A DNA stretch of 64,000 nucleotides from Argentina anserina (GCF_933775445.1 NC_065877.1:13144001-13208000); one strand, 5' to 3'. Positions 46,393 through 58,084 are shown, counted from the first letter of the stretch. Notes: generated by a model not told the origin, from the letters alone. Numbers and translations: made by a program.

Positions 46393-46480
46393 TTTATGAG
46401 AATAATTATATTTTTATTTATGAAAGTCTTTTAATATAACGTGCATGTATTGAGTTCGGGTTATTAAAAGAAAAATGGGG

Positions 46481-46482
46481 AA

Positions 46483-46524
<42 letters not shown>
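46481..46524. repeat. (TA)n microsatellite
   Basis: Second TA run in the solo LTR, about 20 units. Confidence 0.93.
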
Positions 46525-46526
<2 letters not shown>

Positions 46527-47449
46527 TTATTATTTATTGATACTTGATTTTGTCCACTAACTCTAACATTTTAAATGCTTTCCCCTGGGCTTTTCGTTTT
46601 AAATGCCCAGTTCGTAGGCTTACAGACGTTCTGTAGCTACCGTGAGGTAGCGTTCCCTTCCGCTGACTGTCAGACTGTAGGTTACCTGTTTAGCCTACAA
46701 GTCGTCTGATTTCTTTTATGCCGTTTGGTTGTTCTGATACTCTGAATTTATGTGGATGATTTTCTGATGTTTAAGAGGTTGGATTTAAGTTGTATAAATA
46801 AGTTGAATTAATTGTTGTGGAAGTTGAATATGGTTGGTTATTGTTAGAAGTGAAATTTTCTTGCAGGTTGTGTTGGCTATTTATAAGGGAGGCTGTGCCG
46901 AAATTTTTCTGGATATGCCCCTTTGTCAGTAGTCCCCCCACGACTTATCCTAGATATTAGGTTAATATTTGGGGTGGGTCGTGTCAGACATAGATGGAAT
47001 TTCATGTATTATTCAAAGAAAAAATTCAACATCAAATAATCCATCATTATGCGCTTGTGGAGGTGCAATTTGACACATAAAATATGTGGACGATAAACCG
47101 TTAACATAATCCGTTAACAAACATGCATATTGTTAGACTTGAAACACTAACATGTGAATCATTACAACTATAACGTCAATGATGGTGGTATAGATGGATA
47201 CCGTAAAACAAGATACGCTATATAGCTTATGCTTCGAATTGTTGGTTCGTTGGAAGCCTAGGCACATCAACGACTACTACCGAACCTCTGTTTTACACTT
47301 CCGTGAATGGTTCACTAACTTTCTGAACCCCGAATGCTACAAAATTTTAATAGCAAGTAAAAATTGGTGTTAGGAATCTAATGCCACTGGCCTCACTACC
47401 AGAACAAGTCGGAAAGATACCGAACCGGCCGAAATACTCACCAGAGGTC

Positions 47450-48320
47450 AGTGACCAATTGTGTCGAGCGGTTCACCATGTTTCAGGTCTCCAAATGGGC
47501 TCCTATTTTGTGAGAATGTAGCCTTGAATGTTAGGAATCAGTGGCCACAAGTAACACGACAATAGCCCACCTAAAAGTAGGTGAACCGGTCCTCACAATG
47601 ATAAATCCTGAAATTTTAGGCTTTTTCAACTTTTGTCATTGTTTTGGGTGCTCCATAACATTTAAGTGTTATGGTTTGAGTTTAACCATGATATATGTAT
47701 CACCATAATATATTGTATCCTCAAAATGAATCATGATAAGCTGATCTTGGCTTCCATCTTATGTCTCATTCTCTTTAGCGTAGGAGGGTGTATGTCACTC
47801 CTAAATTTTGCTAAAGAATAGGCTTAGAGATTGACATAGTCAATGAAGGATCATATAGGAGGCTTATGCACTTGTTAACGCATAGATTACATCTCCATTA
47901 CTTTGGAGGAATATTATTGATCCGTATAACATCTTTGCTAAAAAAATAGCATAAACGAGTCATCAATTCATTATTTTGAATCATAGTATCGTGAAATAGT
48001 ACAATTCACACGATTTCGACTCATGAGATACGCTACATCATTAAAAGCGATACATAAGAACTCTTTCACAATGAGTTTGTATGTGATAAATAATGTTGGC
48101 ACAAAGATTATCTTCAAGTAGCTTAGCGTCTCACCAATTTATATATATGGAATTGTTGTGAATTCATCAACGTAGACAATTACTATGACAACAAATATTT
48201 CATAGGTTCAAATGCTCTCTTGATGAATAAAAGCATGTGACTTGAATCATAACGCCATAAGGTATATAAACTTGAGCACTAAACCACTCTTTGATTCTTT
48301 TATGATGATCTAGTCATCGT
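47450..48320 (-). pseudogene. Copia reverse transcriptase / RNase H remnant
   Basis: Read on minus: FIKESKSGLVL, then IVIVYVDEFTTIPYI...GETLSYLK resembles the YVDD box region of copia RT (YVDD changed to YVDE). Further on, AYSLAKFRSDIHPPTLKRMRHKM resembles the LADLFTKSLP RNase H tail. Many stops. The match is by eye and weaker than for the integrase. Confidence 0.5.
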
Positions 48321-48701
48321 AGTCACAATGGATTAAAAACTAAATCCATTAATAACTTTCTTTTAGCTATGCACTCAACGTCTCTTTAAAATATTCATAA
48401 ATAAGAATATAGAGACAAGTAGTCTTATGTTAAGACATATAAATATCACAATATAAAGCTGGCAAAGTGCACTAAAGTATTCCCGAATGGCCGCCTAATG
48501 TTACTTAACGGTTTTGGGACCCTTAAACATTATACACGAGTGATTTTGACTTGCAAATAGCATGCATATACATCATAGATCCAAATACAAGGATCAGTGT
48601 TACCTAGGCATACCTAAAAAGGGTTGCCGTTGTCAAAAATTAAAGCCGAAAAGGCTTGGAATTCGTGAATAGATTGTGTAGGGGAGGCTGTAGAGGCCGT
48701 G

Positions 48702-48723
48702 CGGGGGGGGGGGGGGGGGGGGG
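48702..48723. repeat. Poly-G run of about 22
   Basis: An uninterrupted G homopolymer within an unusually G-rich 130-base stretch (48675-48800) of the old copia region. Homopolymer length may be an assembly artefact. Confidence 0.85.
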
Positions 48724-48859
48724 CTACGGGGGGCTTTACAGGGGTTGCAAGATGCCTAGGGGGCCGAGACAAGAGCGTGGCCAATTTTTGATACCATTTG
48801 GGGTAAAACTGGGCGGTGGACAGAACATCTTGGCGATACTGCCAAGGACGTAACTTGCA

Positions 48860-50478
48860 AACCTGTTATAGTTTGCCACTCTCCTAATCTTGTACGAGCG
48901 TTAGTTCAATTTGAACTTTGTAAAAACATCACCATATTTTGAACCGGTGGAATATAGAGTGCATTACATGGTGTGTAACACTACAAATCATCACAAAACA
49001 AGGTGGAACCATGTTATAACAAGACATAAATCAAGGCTTAAAGATCATGTAAGCCTTACAAATGCCGCAATTAAAATTGTGGGCTTATATAGGTAGTGTC
49101 ATGTAGTATGTAATGCGTTACATTGCATTAACATATTTGTTTTGGTAATGAAACCATAAATGCATCGACACATTCTAGTATGTTCGTTTACTTGAACTAC
49201 ATGATGAGAATTTTATAGCCAATAATTGGATTGAGATTTTGACCATGAAATCAATTCAAAGTGTAACGACTAAGTAAATATAGTCACACTTGTGCGGTGA
49301 ATACATTCACAAAAAACTTGGGAAAATACACGGATTTGTAGTCATTCAGACTATTAACCGAAGCATTTATGCTTCATTATTTTCATTTTGTAACCGCAAT
49401 GTTTAATTGCTTTAAAAATCAGTAATTGTGAGAAGATATTCTCATGTTCTTCCATATAATGACTGTTTTGTTTCAAGAACTTCTCATATCTAACTCTTGT
49501 ATATTTTGACCATATTGTTTATGTCTTTAAATGAAATGATGTTGCACCAAAGAAAATTAATCCAGACTAGGTGCATAAACACACCTAACATGAAAATACC
49601 AAATTTCAGGTGCATGTTGCGGTGAACAAGAGGGAATATTTATTATGTATCAATGTACAATACAACTTCCAAGTACTGAATTGGAGGTCAAGTCCCAAAT
49701 TATGGAAACTCAATTCAATAAACAGTGACAAATTCCGTCACAATGGTATAAGTGACAATTTTCATCACAAATCAATGTTATAAGCGACAATTTTCATCGC
49801 AAATCGATGTTTGTCCCTTTTTTTTTTCAAACATGTAGCCACACACAACGGGTACAAATGGTAACACCGGCACTCCCAGCCGCTCCTAACACTCGGTACC
49901 AGGGGAATCATATCCTTTATACCACCCGAGAAGCGAAAGAATCCGGTTGGAAAGAAAAGAGATGTTGATAGTCCCCGATGAAAGACAAAATTCAAAGGAA
50001 TTTAAATTACATGAAAGCAGCAACGTTAATTAAAACATACTTGTTTGTTTTCCAAATAAACAACATACATGTGTTGCTCTTGCTTGATTTCCACGATCAA
50101 ACTTGATTCCATATTTCCACGGATATACGGCGAAGTAACTCTCACTATTGCATTTTGTATCATTGCGCGATTAATTTCATGGAAAAAAAATATAGTTAGT
50201 TACATAAACCATATATAAAATCAATAAATGAAAATCAATTTAGTGAAGTAAATATTTTGTTTTACCCGTGAAGGCAAAACTATTTTTTACCTGGGGGCAA
50301 ATTACCATGCCCCTATTTTTACCAATTAATCGAGAGGTAAACTCTCAAATCCGAGTCGGGTCAGACCTTGAATCCGGGTCACCCTAGGCTGGTCTTGCAG
50401 CGTGGATCCGCACCAGGGATGGCTCAAGGAGTATCGCTGAAATCTGAGAAGCAAGGCGGAGTCGCCACGCTAGCTGGA

Positions 50479-50509
<31 letters not shown>

Positions 50510-50920
50510 CGTCATGCTAGAGCTGCGGCGCCGCGCTCGAAGAGTGCAGGTTTGGCGTCAAAATTTCTAAGAGGGGCTACGACTTGTTGGGTGCATGGCG
50601 GCGGTACTGCCTGTCGGTGCCCAGATCAGATTCGATCTAGATGGACTTGGGCGGCGTTCGTCAGGCTGCTTGGATGCGTCGCTGGGACGTCACCTGGGCT
50701 GGATAGCGGCGCCGGTGCAGATCGAAGCAGATGAGGGTGCCAAGAGCAAATTTCTGGGTGCTCAATTCAAACCAATTTTTTTTTTGTAGAAAATTTTCTT
50801 CTTCTTCTATCGAATTATTTTCATGACATAAGGAATTTTGCATTTTCTTCTGTCAAATTATTTGCATGACAGAAGGAATTTTTCAGCAATTAAGGTTCTA
50901 GACCTAGGAACTAAGGGTTA
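48860..50920. other. 5' internal part of the old copia element, no domain recognised
   Basis: This is where leader and gag should be. 50370-50760 is GC-richer and leader-like, with a GA run at 50480-50507. No zinc knuckle or gag motif could be found. Confidence 0.4.
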
Positions 50921-50939
50921 GAACTACATGTTGATAACA
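50921..50939 (-). other. Primer-binding-site-like sequence of the old copia element
   Basis: Directly inside the 5' LTR, read on minus: TGTTATCAACATGTAG. It resembles the ACGTTATCAGCACG site of the copia LTR at 61467. It sets the element's orientation. Confidence 0.55.
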
Positions 50940-51130
50940 TGTTCAGAATAATATAATAATCATCAAATAGGGAGAAACATCATCTTTATTCATTGATAAG
51001 AAGACCTTATATGTAGGCATTATATTGAGTATCCCGTTGAGGGATTATATATCATTCCTTATCTAAACTAACATATACTAATTAGGACAAAATACACCAG
51101 AAGATTACGTAGAGTCATTCTGTTACAACA
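50940..51130 (-). repeat. 5' LTR of the old copia element
   Basis: 191 bp, TG...CA on the minus strand. It matches 41773-41937 along most of its length, with a deletion of about 35 bases in the latter. It contains ACATATAAGG as a possible TATA element. Confidence 0.78.
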
Positions 51131-51718
51131 AAAACAATAATTCTCAAATCCAATTTTGTAATGAACGACGATGAAAAAAGAGAATCCCATGGGGAATATC
51201 AGGGTTAATTTAGTTCGAAACCAAGGAAGGTATTCACTAATCATGTTCAGGGAACAAGATCAATTACAGAATGACTCTACAGTACAAATTCATAGAGATA
51301 ACTATGCGAAACACATCAACAGAACGAGTCAGCCACCACCGCATGCTCTTCTGGTCTTTAACCCTCCACTAAAATCGATAGATCTCCACAAACTCCTCCT
51401 CCAATCCCCAAAAAGCGAAAGCTAATCGGAGAGGTTAGATTGATTGAACTGTGCGCGAAGGAAAGGGGAAGCTTTCGGGAGAAGAAGAAGTAGCAGATGG
51501 AAAGTGGGTGAGAAGAGAGAGAAATAGAGTACATAAATGCAGAGTAAAAATCCAATTTTGTAATATATTTTCCCAGATCTCTATTAGAATGTGAAGAAAC
51601 TATGGCTGATGGGGATTTGGGTGTCGGGGGAGGGAGATTTCCAAATCTCTATTAGAATGTCCACGTGAGTTCGGCATGATCATGGTAAAAGCAAATTTAA
51701 CCAAATTTGACCCATTTT
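51131..51718. other. Spacer, no gene seen
   Basis: Short open frames on both strands lack family signals. Confidence 0.4.
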
Positions 51719-52188
51719 AGGGCTGGACAAAAAGCCCGAAGAAGAAAAAAACCCGGATCGGATCGACGGACCCATCTGGGTAGGCCGGGCTTTTTTCCGG
51801 GTTCGTGTGTTGTCATGTGATAAACGGGCCGGGTTTTGTTATGTCAGGGCCGGTCCCGGACCTTCAAATCCTTAAACAAAAAAAAACCCGGAAACCCGGG
51901 ACACTAGCTGTCATTATGTAATTGGCTTTCGTAAGTGATCATAAACTTATAGAATAGATACAATTACATTAGAACATAACCAAAAACAGAGTTAGGCCCG
52001 GAAAACCGAGCGGGCTCGGCCCGGATGATACTGGTCCAGATTTTACCCGGGCCCTACAATTAACTGACCCGGGTCAGGTTTTACCCGGGCCCTGATTTTT
52101 TAAGAATAAAGCCCGACCCGTCATACTACAATCGGGCCGGGCCCGGGCCCTGAAAAAAATAGCCTGGGCTGAACCCGCACCCAGCCCT
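51719..52188. mobile_element. hAT-like MITE, GC-rich, about 470 bp
   Basis: Ends AGGGCTGG (51719) and CCAGCCCT (52188) are inverted. The inside is filled with CCCGGGCCC-type words on both strands, giving heavy self-complementarity. No 8-bp duplication was found, so the class is inferred from the ends. Confidence 0.6.
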
Positions 52189-52249
52189 ATGACTAACGAC
52201 CATTTTTCTCCGTTTCTTAAGAATCTATCTGACACATCAGCTTTTTGGC

Positions 52250-52301
52250 CCATGTTTATACACGTGATGTATGGAATAAGCTCTCATGGATTTAATGGAG
52301 G
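52250..52301 (-). repeat. Orphan MULE-type right terminus
   Basis: It ends ATGGAATAAGCTCTC, matching the right end of the MITE at 40045 (CACGGAATAAGCTCTC), and the homology extends inward for about 40 bases. No left partner is identified nearby. Confidence 0.6.
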
Positions 52302-53096
52302 AAGAAAGAGGTTGGATCTTGTGGGGAGAGAAAGAGTGTGCGTGTGTGCAAGTCGGATAAAAAGGCCTATTCAATTACCACGTTACCCCTTACAAAATGG
52401 CATCTCAGTTTAACTAAGATAGAACTATTACGACCTGCGTGGTTGTTCGTATTTTATTTTCTTCTTCCAAGCGCACTCACGAATAATGGCATATGAATGA
52501 CAACGTTATTAACAATATGTACCGATTGCGCACCGAATTTCTACTTTAGATTACTAAAGTTTACAATTTGTAACTTGGTGTATAGAAATTAATAGTCAAC
52601 CTATTTTCATGTACTATATGTAAAAAAAATCCCCCTATATATATTATGAGTGGTTTTAACAGTTGGGTAAAATTCAGAAGTGAGGTAATTAACACGCACA
52701 AGACACTTATTTTGAATGACATGAGGAACCTATCTCTATTAATTAAAGTAATAATATGAAACAACATGAACATATTTTGCTTTCACGGAATACAAAAATT
52801 GAAATATGCTTAGATACATAAACTTATACTATGAAACCTAGTAATACAACCATAAACCTAGCTACTTCTACGTTGGATAGAAATAATCAATAACAATACT
52901 TTGTTAGTACAACGAACTTATTGGTAAAACAAACCCGAAAACTCAGGCAATAAAAGTACTTCCGGAGGAGGGTCACATAAAAAATTACCAGTTCCTCACT
53001 TGGCTTGGCTTTGAAGACACATCATCATACACTGCTAGCTTTTTCCTTGTGCCGAATATTCTTTTCTTGGCATGCTGAGCCCAAACCTACCAACTA
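52302..53096. other. AT-rich spacer, no gene seen
   Basis: Nothing supportable apart from short AT runs. Confidence 0.45.
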
Positions 53097-53104
53097 CCCT
53101 CAGC

Positions 53105-53465
53105 CAGGGTCGACCTAAAGGGATTCGAGGCCCAGTGTGAAAAAATGGGCCCTTATACAAATTTTTGTCAAGTCGAACTCTTTGATTTTTGCAATGGATC
53201 TTCTTCATAATAAAATGAGAATATCAAAAATTTAAGAGAGAAGAAGATGAAAGAATAAAAAGAGTGATGTTTTCTTAGAACAATACAATTGTGAAGACCG
53301 AAAAACAAAAAAAGAGAGAAAACAGATTGATTGATAAATATCAAATAAACTTTATTTGTATTTACTTTTTAAAATATATTAAATTTAATTATTAATAAAT
53401 AAGCCAAAAAAATTAAAATTTTAGCCTTGGGCCAGGTGCAGGTGCACTCGCCAAGGCCGGCCATG
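53105..53465. mobile_element. hAT-type MITE, 361 bp
   Basis: Ends CAGGGTCGACC and, inverted, CATGGCCGGCC match at 8 of 11 positions. Flanks CCCTCAGC (53097-53104) and CCCTCAAC (53466-53473) form an 8-bp target duplication with one mismatch. An 8-bp duplication and CA-GG ends point to hAT. Confidence 0.72.
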
Positions 53466-54071
53466 CCCTCAACAGTGACCTTAGCCCTGAGGCCAGCTCA
53501 CCTTGTGTTTCTTATTTGGGGAGATCGACAGCAGCCCAACCTGGTGAGATGGGCTTATATAGCTCCTCTTGGAACGACAGTTCCACCGCCGCCGCCACCA
53601 ATGACCGCTTCCTCTTACTCAACGACACAAAGTCCAACTCCATCGCTCTCTTCACTCCAGCCTAGGGTACCACTTCCGTCAACTCCACCACCACCAACAC
53701 CTTCGAAATAGAAACCATAGGGAAAGGGACAACTGGGGGTTCTACTGAACAAAACTAGGCCACCAATTCTACAGCTGGGAATTGAAAAGCACCAATTTAA
53801 GAGTTGGCATCGCTTAGGAGAGACCATAGGAGGAGCTCGAAAAAGAAGAAAACCCTAGCTCTGTCCTAAACCCGACCCTACATTAGAGCTAGAGGTTTTG
53901 AACAGAGTCGTGCTCACCACTGAGCCCAACGCCTCCAAACAACTCGTGCTCCCACGTGCCGACCACCAATCTTCACTCCCACCATTTAGGCTCTGATGTC
54001 AAGAGAATCCTCACACTTCAATGTGAGCATGGTTGGGATACAATATATAGAACTCGTACAACATCGATGTG
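53466..54071. other. GC-richer flank with a primer-site-like sequence
   Basis: A Pro/Ser-rich plus-strand open frame (53427-53711) overlaps the MITE end and is not a recognised gene. At about 53990 the minus strand reads GACATCAGAGCC, close to the TGGTATCAGAGCC primer site of many LTR elements. A GTGG-rich leader-like run follows it on minus. Confidence 0.35.
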
Positions 54072-54076
54072 AATGC

Positions 54077-55080
54077 TGTTGTAAAAATCAATGATATATT
54101 GCATACATAATTTAATAAACTGAATTATAAATAATTATAAATCAGAAATGACGAACACGAAAAGAAATTCAACAAATACCGAACGATTTCTGATGGAAGA
54201 ACTAGTCGAGACGTGTGTGATACCACACTGTCCTTAAGACGTTTACGCCTCCTCTACCGGTGCAAGGATGCTTGGCGCTTGTCTCCCATGATATAACGAC
54301 TAAACAATTCTAGAAAGTTGCACTACTAACTAGAACTCTCAACGAACTCGAAAGGTACCTCTATCTATCACCAGAGAAGAACTAAGAACTTTGAGAGTGT
54401 GAGAGAAATGTGTTTCGAATGAGATTATTTTACAATGAAAGGATGGTGGCTATTTATACTGTGAGGATTTGCAATCAGCAATAAATAAGATGACGGTTAT
54501 AGAAATCAAAAGATCATAACATATATGAGTTACATATGCTATAAACATTGATTTCAATTCTGTTATAATTCTCCATAACACACAATAACTCAGTTGTTAC
54601 AAGAAGAATTTAAACAGTCAAGAGAATTTGAAAAGTCAAAACCGAATTTTCGGAAATGCAAAAAGAATCTGTATTCCGACCCTCAATTCGGTGTTGCATT
54701 CGTGTCCGCAGGTCGCACGGGCATACACGAGTTTCCCTTGCGACCTAGGATTTGCACCCCCCCCTGCGCGTGCGCGAGAGGGTATAAGGGGGCTTACACA
54801 CTTTACAATCCATACACAATGGATTCTATATAAAGGCTTTTCAACACTTCTCTTTTCCAATGTGGGACAATTACATTTCCCTCATTCTAAGTAGCCATCT
54901 TTGAGTGACAATTTCTTATTCACCCACAAACCAAATTACACAAACAAACATATGATCTTGTAGCCCTCATTATGGAGAACTCAAATCTATGTTCATCTTT
55001 GATTAATTATAAGTTTAACTTAATTTAATTAATCAATTAAAATTTGGTTTTAAATGGTTTTTCCAACCATTTTTCCAACA
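54077..55080 (-). repeat. 3' LTR of the young copia element
   Basis: Near-identical to 59467-60471. The inner edge is set by TGTTGG at 55080 after a purine-rich GTTGGGAAT stretch. Confidence 0.94.
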
Positions 55081-55659
55081 ATTCCCAACATGAATGAAAT
55101 TGGCCACCAAAGACTCGATAAAATTTGGGGATAGATTTCTACGGTTGAAACCTGCATAGGATAGGTAGGTTTGACCCTTTGAACCTTCCCTTATAAAAGT
55201 ATGCTTACTTTACTAACTAAATAGTAGACGCGATGTCTTTGAACTATTCGTCATTTGTGTAAATGATAACATACTTTACACAGGAGTCTCCCTGGTACAC
55301 TTCGGTTCTCATTTTTGTGCCCATTTTGGCCATGGAACACACGCCTGGTTCTGCAAGTAGTTTGATAAGAGTTATGCCCTCATTAACTCCCCTAGAAACG
55401 GCCCCACTTCTCTCTTGCATAGGTGATCTCTTAATTAAGAGTAACCCGCATTACTCTGCTCGATTTCTCGACGCATAAGAATCATTAAAAGTTTTAACTT
55501 AACCTCATCCTTTACGGGTATCACTGGTTTTTATCATAGGAATGGACTTGGGGAACTCCCCACAGTGATCCGAACTAATCTCTACAGTTTGGTTTTCCCT
55601 TTTGAACCTAGATCTTGGGATCTCCAGTCAGCTAGGTTGGGTATCCACTGTAGTGATTT

Positions 55660-56250
55660 TTAATTTCCCATTCCCTTCGATGATTTTTCAACTAACTCTC
55701 TGTTTAACCCTTTAGTTAAAGGATCAGCAATATTATCCTTAGACTTTACATAGTCTATAGAGATAACTCCAGTTGAGAGTAGTTGTCTAATGGTATTATG
55801 TCTTCGACGAATGTGTCTAGACTTACCATTATACATCTTACTCTGTGCCCTGGTAATTGCAGATTGACTATCACAATGTATACCGATCGCAGGCACAAGT
55901 TTTGTCCATCTAGGAATGTCCTCTATGAACTGGCGTAGCCATTCTGCTTCCTCCCCACATTTGTCTAGTGCTACAAACTCAGACTCCATTGTGGATCTAG
56001 TTATAACTGTTTGTTTTGAGGACTTCCAGGACACGGCTCCACCCCCTAGCGTAAATACATATCCGCTAGTAGACTTTGAGTCTTTCATGTCAGATATCCA
56101 GTTCGCATCAGTGAACCCTTCTATAACAGCTGGGTATGATGTGTAGTGCAACCCGTAGGTACGAGTATACCTCAGGTATTTGAGTACTCTTCCAATCGCT
56201 TGCCAATGCATAGCTCCAGGATTACTCGTGTACCTACTTAGCTTATGAAC
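55660..56250 (-). pseudogene. Copia RNase H region
   Basis: Open frame with [49 protein letters not shown] and [16 protein letters not shown], the copia RNase H signature including its acidic residues. It is out of frame with the upstream RT because of a small deletion at about 56250. Confidence 0.92.
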
Positions 56251-57495
56251 CGCATAAGCTAGATCTTGTACAACTTGTTAAGTACATTAGACTCCCAATT
56301 ATTCTTGAATACTCTAATTGAGAAACACTTTCACCTTTATTCTTGGACAAAGTTCTGACAATTCCAGAACCTTCATTGTCAAATTTCCCAAGAATATTGT
56401 CCACATAGTGTGTTTGACTCAACACTAGCTCTTCTGATGTTCTCGTAATTTTAATTCCTAAAATGACATCAGCAAGTCCCAAGTCTTTCATGTCAAACTT
56501 AGAATTCAACATGTCTTTAGTAGACTTGATCATCTTATCGTTGCTCCCACCGATAAGCATATCATCCACATACAGATATAAAATGATATATCCATTTTCA
56601 GTGTCTTTGATATATACACACTTATCACCTTCATTTATTCTAAATCCACTGGTGATCATGACATTATCAAATTTCTCATGCCATTGTTTTGGTGCTTGTT
56701 TTAAGCCATATAATGACTTAACCAATCTACACACCTTCTTACTCTGAGAAGGAGCAGAAAAACCTTCTGGCTGTTCCATGTAGATTTCTTCTTCTACATC
56801 TCCATTTAGGAAAGCCGTCTTTACATCCATTTGGTGTACTTCAAGTTTGTGCAACGCTGCACTTGCAAGTACCATCCGTATGGATATTATTCTCGTCACA
56901 GGAGAATAAGTGTCAAAATAAACCAAACCCTCATTTTGCCTATAGCCTTTAATAACAAGTCTAGCCTTGTACTTGTCTATTGACCCATCAACTTTTAATT
57001 TCGTTTTGAAAATCCACTTGGAAGTCAAAAGCTTACATCCAGGTGGCAAATCCACTAATTCACAAGTGTGATTTTGCATAATTGAGTCAACCTCACTTTT
57101 GATTGCTTCTTTCATAGAGGACCATCAATAGAGCTAACTGCCTCTTTGAAGGTACGGGGATCACCTTCAACCATATATGACAAGAAGTCAGGTCCATAGG
57201 ACTTTGCGGTCCTTGCCCTTTTACTTCGTCTAGGTTCAACTTCAGACTCAGATTCGGACTTCGACTCAGATTCTTGATCCTGAGCGTCATCAGTTTCGGC
57301 TCGGTTGTCTTCACGTGCCCGTTTAGAAGAATTAAATTCCTCTCTAGACTTCCGTGGAAATACATTTTCAAAGAAAGATGCATTTCTCGATTCCATTATC
57401 GTATCCTTATGAATTTCAGGAATATTCGAATCGTGGGCTAGGAATCGATAAGCCGAACTGTTATGTGCATATCCAATAAAGATGCAATCACTGTT
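56243..57495 (-). pseudogene. Copia reverse transcriptase region, frameshifted
   Basis: After the link IFIGYAHNSSAYRFL and an acidic Ser/Glu spacer (EPRRSKRARTAKSYG), a lost base near 57112 shifts frame. RT then runs intact: SKWIFKTKLKVDGSIDKYKAR, MDVKTAFLNGDVEEEIYMEQPEGF, SLYGLKQAPKQW, and the catalytic LYVDDMLIGG, to YLTSCTRS. A small deletion near 56250 then breaks the join to RNase H. Confidence 0.92.
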
Positions 57496-58084
57496 TTAGG
57501 CCAATTCTTCACCTTTTTTAGGTTTAGGAATTTTCACTTTTGCCAAACATCCCCATACTTTTAAGTATTTGTAGGATGGTTTTCTCTCTTTCCATAACTC
57601 ATATGGAGTTTTCTCTTCTTTCCTTTTGGGCACCTTATTTAAAAGGTAATTTTCCGTGAGAATCGCGTCTCCCCACATGTTGGGTGGCATCCCAAAACTG
57701 AGTAGCATAACATTCATCATATCCTTTAGAGTATGATTTTTGTGTTTTGCTATACCATTTGATTGTGGTGAGTATGGAGCAGTCCTTTGATGTATAATCC
57801 CATTCTGAGCACAAGTCTTAGCAAATGACGATTTATACTCACCCCCTCGGTCACTTCTTAGTGCCTTAATTTTCTTGTTGAGTTGGTTCTCAACCTTATT
57901 TTTATAGAGAATGAACTTCTCTATGGCCTCACTTTTGCATTTTAGCAAATACACATAGCAATATTTCGTGCTATCATCTATGAAGGTAATAAAGTATTTA
58001 TTATTCCCTCTAGATACCGTTGATTTTAAATCACACACATCTGTATGAATCAGATCAAGGGGTTCATTGTTTCTTTCAACACTT
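57496..58084 (-). pseudogene. Copia integrase core, catalytic Glu replaced
   Basis: Open from DLIHTDVCDLK through LRSDRGGEYK to GIAKHKNHTLKDMMN. The first two catalytic Asp residues are visible (HTD, RSD). The third position, Glu in the usual NGIAERKNRTL, is Lys here, with two neighbouring Arg to His changes. The zinc-binding pre-integrase part upstream is mostly missing. A TAA at 57496-57498 ends the frame, and in-frame pol text (CIFIGYAHNSSAYRF) continues beyond it. This integrase cannot be active. Confidence 0.9.

Larger units (their letters stand above)
44359..46986 (+). mobile_element. Probable 2.6-kb solo LTR nested in the old copia element
   Basis: It starts TGTTACGACCCC, ends GGGTCGTGTCA, and is flanked by a perfect 5-bp target duplication GACAT (44354-44358 and 46987-46991). 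TG...CA ends plus a 5-bp duplication fit an LTR left by recombination. No internal gag-pol, primer site or polypurine tract is present. The ends are also inverted to each other for about 10-15 bases, so a TIR element with a 5-bp duplication is a less likely alternative. Inside are a GC-rich block (44570-44830), three about 65-bp repeats, five palindrome-like motifs and two TA runs. Confidence 0.78.
41773..51130 (-). mobile_element. Old Ty1/copia retrotransposon, decayed and interrupted
   Basis: Minus-strand element. The 5' LTR is 50940-51130 (TGTTGTAACAG...CTGAACA read on minus), followed inward by a primer-site-like sequence. The 3' LTR is about 41773-41937, preceded by a polypurine tract (CAAGGAGGAG). 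RT/RNase H-like (47.5-48.3 kb) and integrase-like (43.1-43.3 kb) remnants occur inside. It is split by a later 2.6-kb insertion at 44359-46986. No target duplication survives and every frame is broken. Confidence 0.75.

Noticed and set aside
34636..52301. One giant 17.7-kb Pack-MULE bounded by the two orphan termini
   Set aside because: Flanking 9-mers agree at only 6 of 9 positions and the interval contains several independent elements; kept only as a speculative finding.
53427..53711. Pro-rich open frame of 94 codons
   Set aside because: It starts inside the hAT MITE terminus, so it cannot be an ancestral gene start; composition is low complexity.
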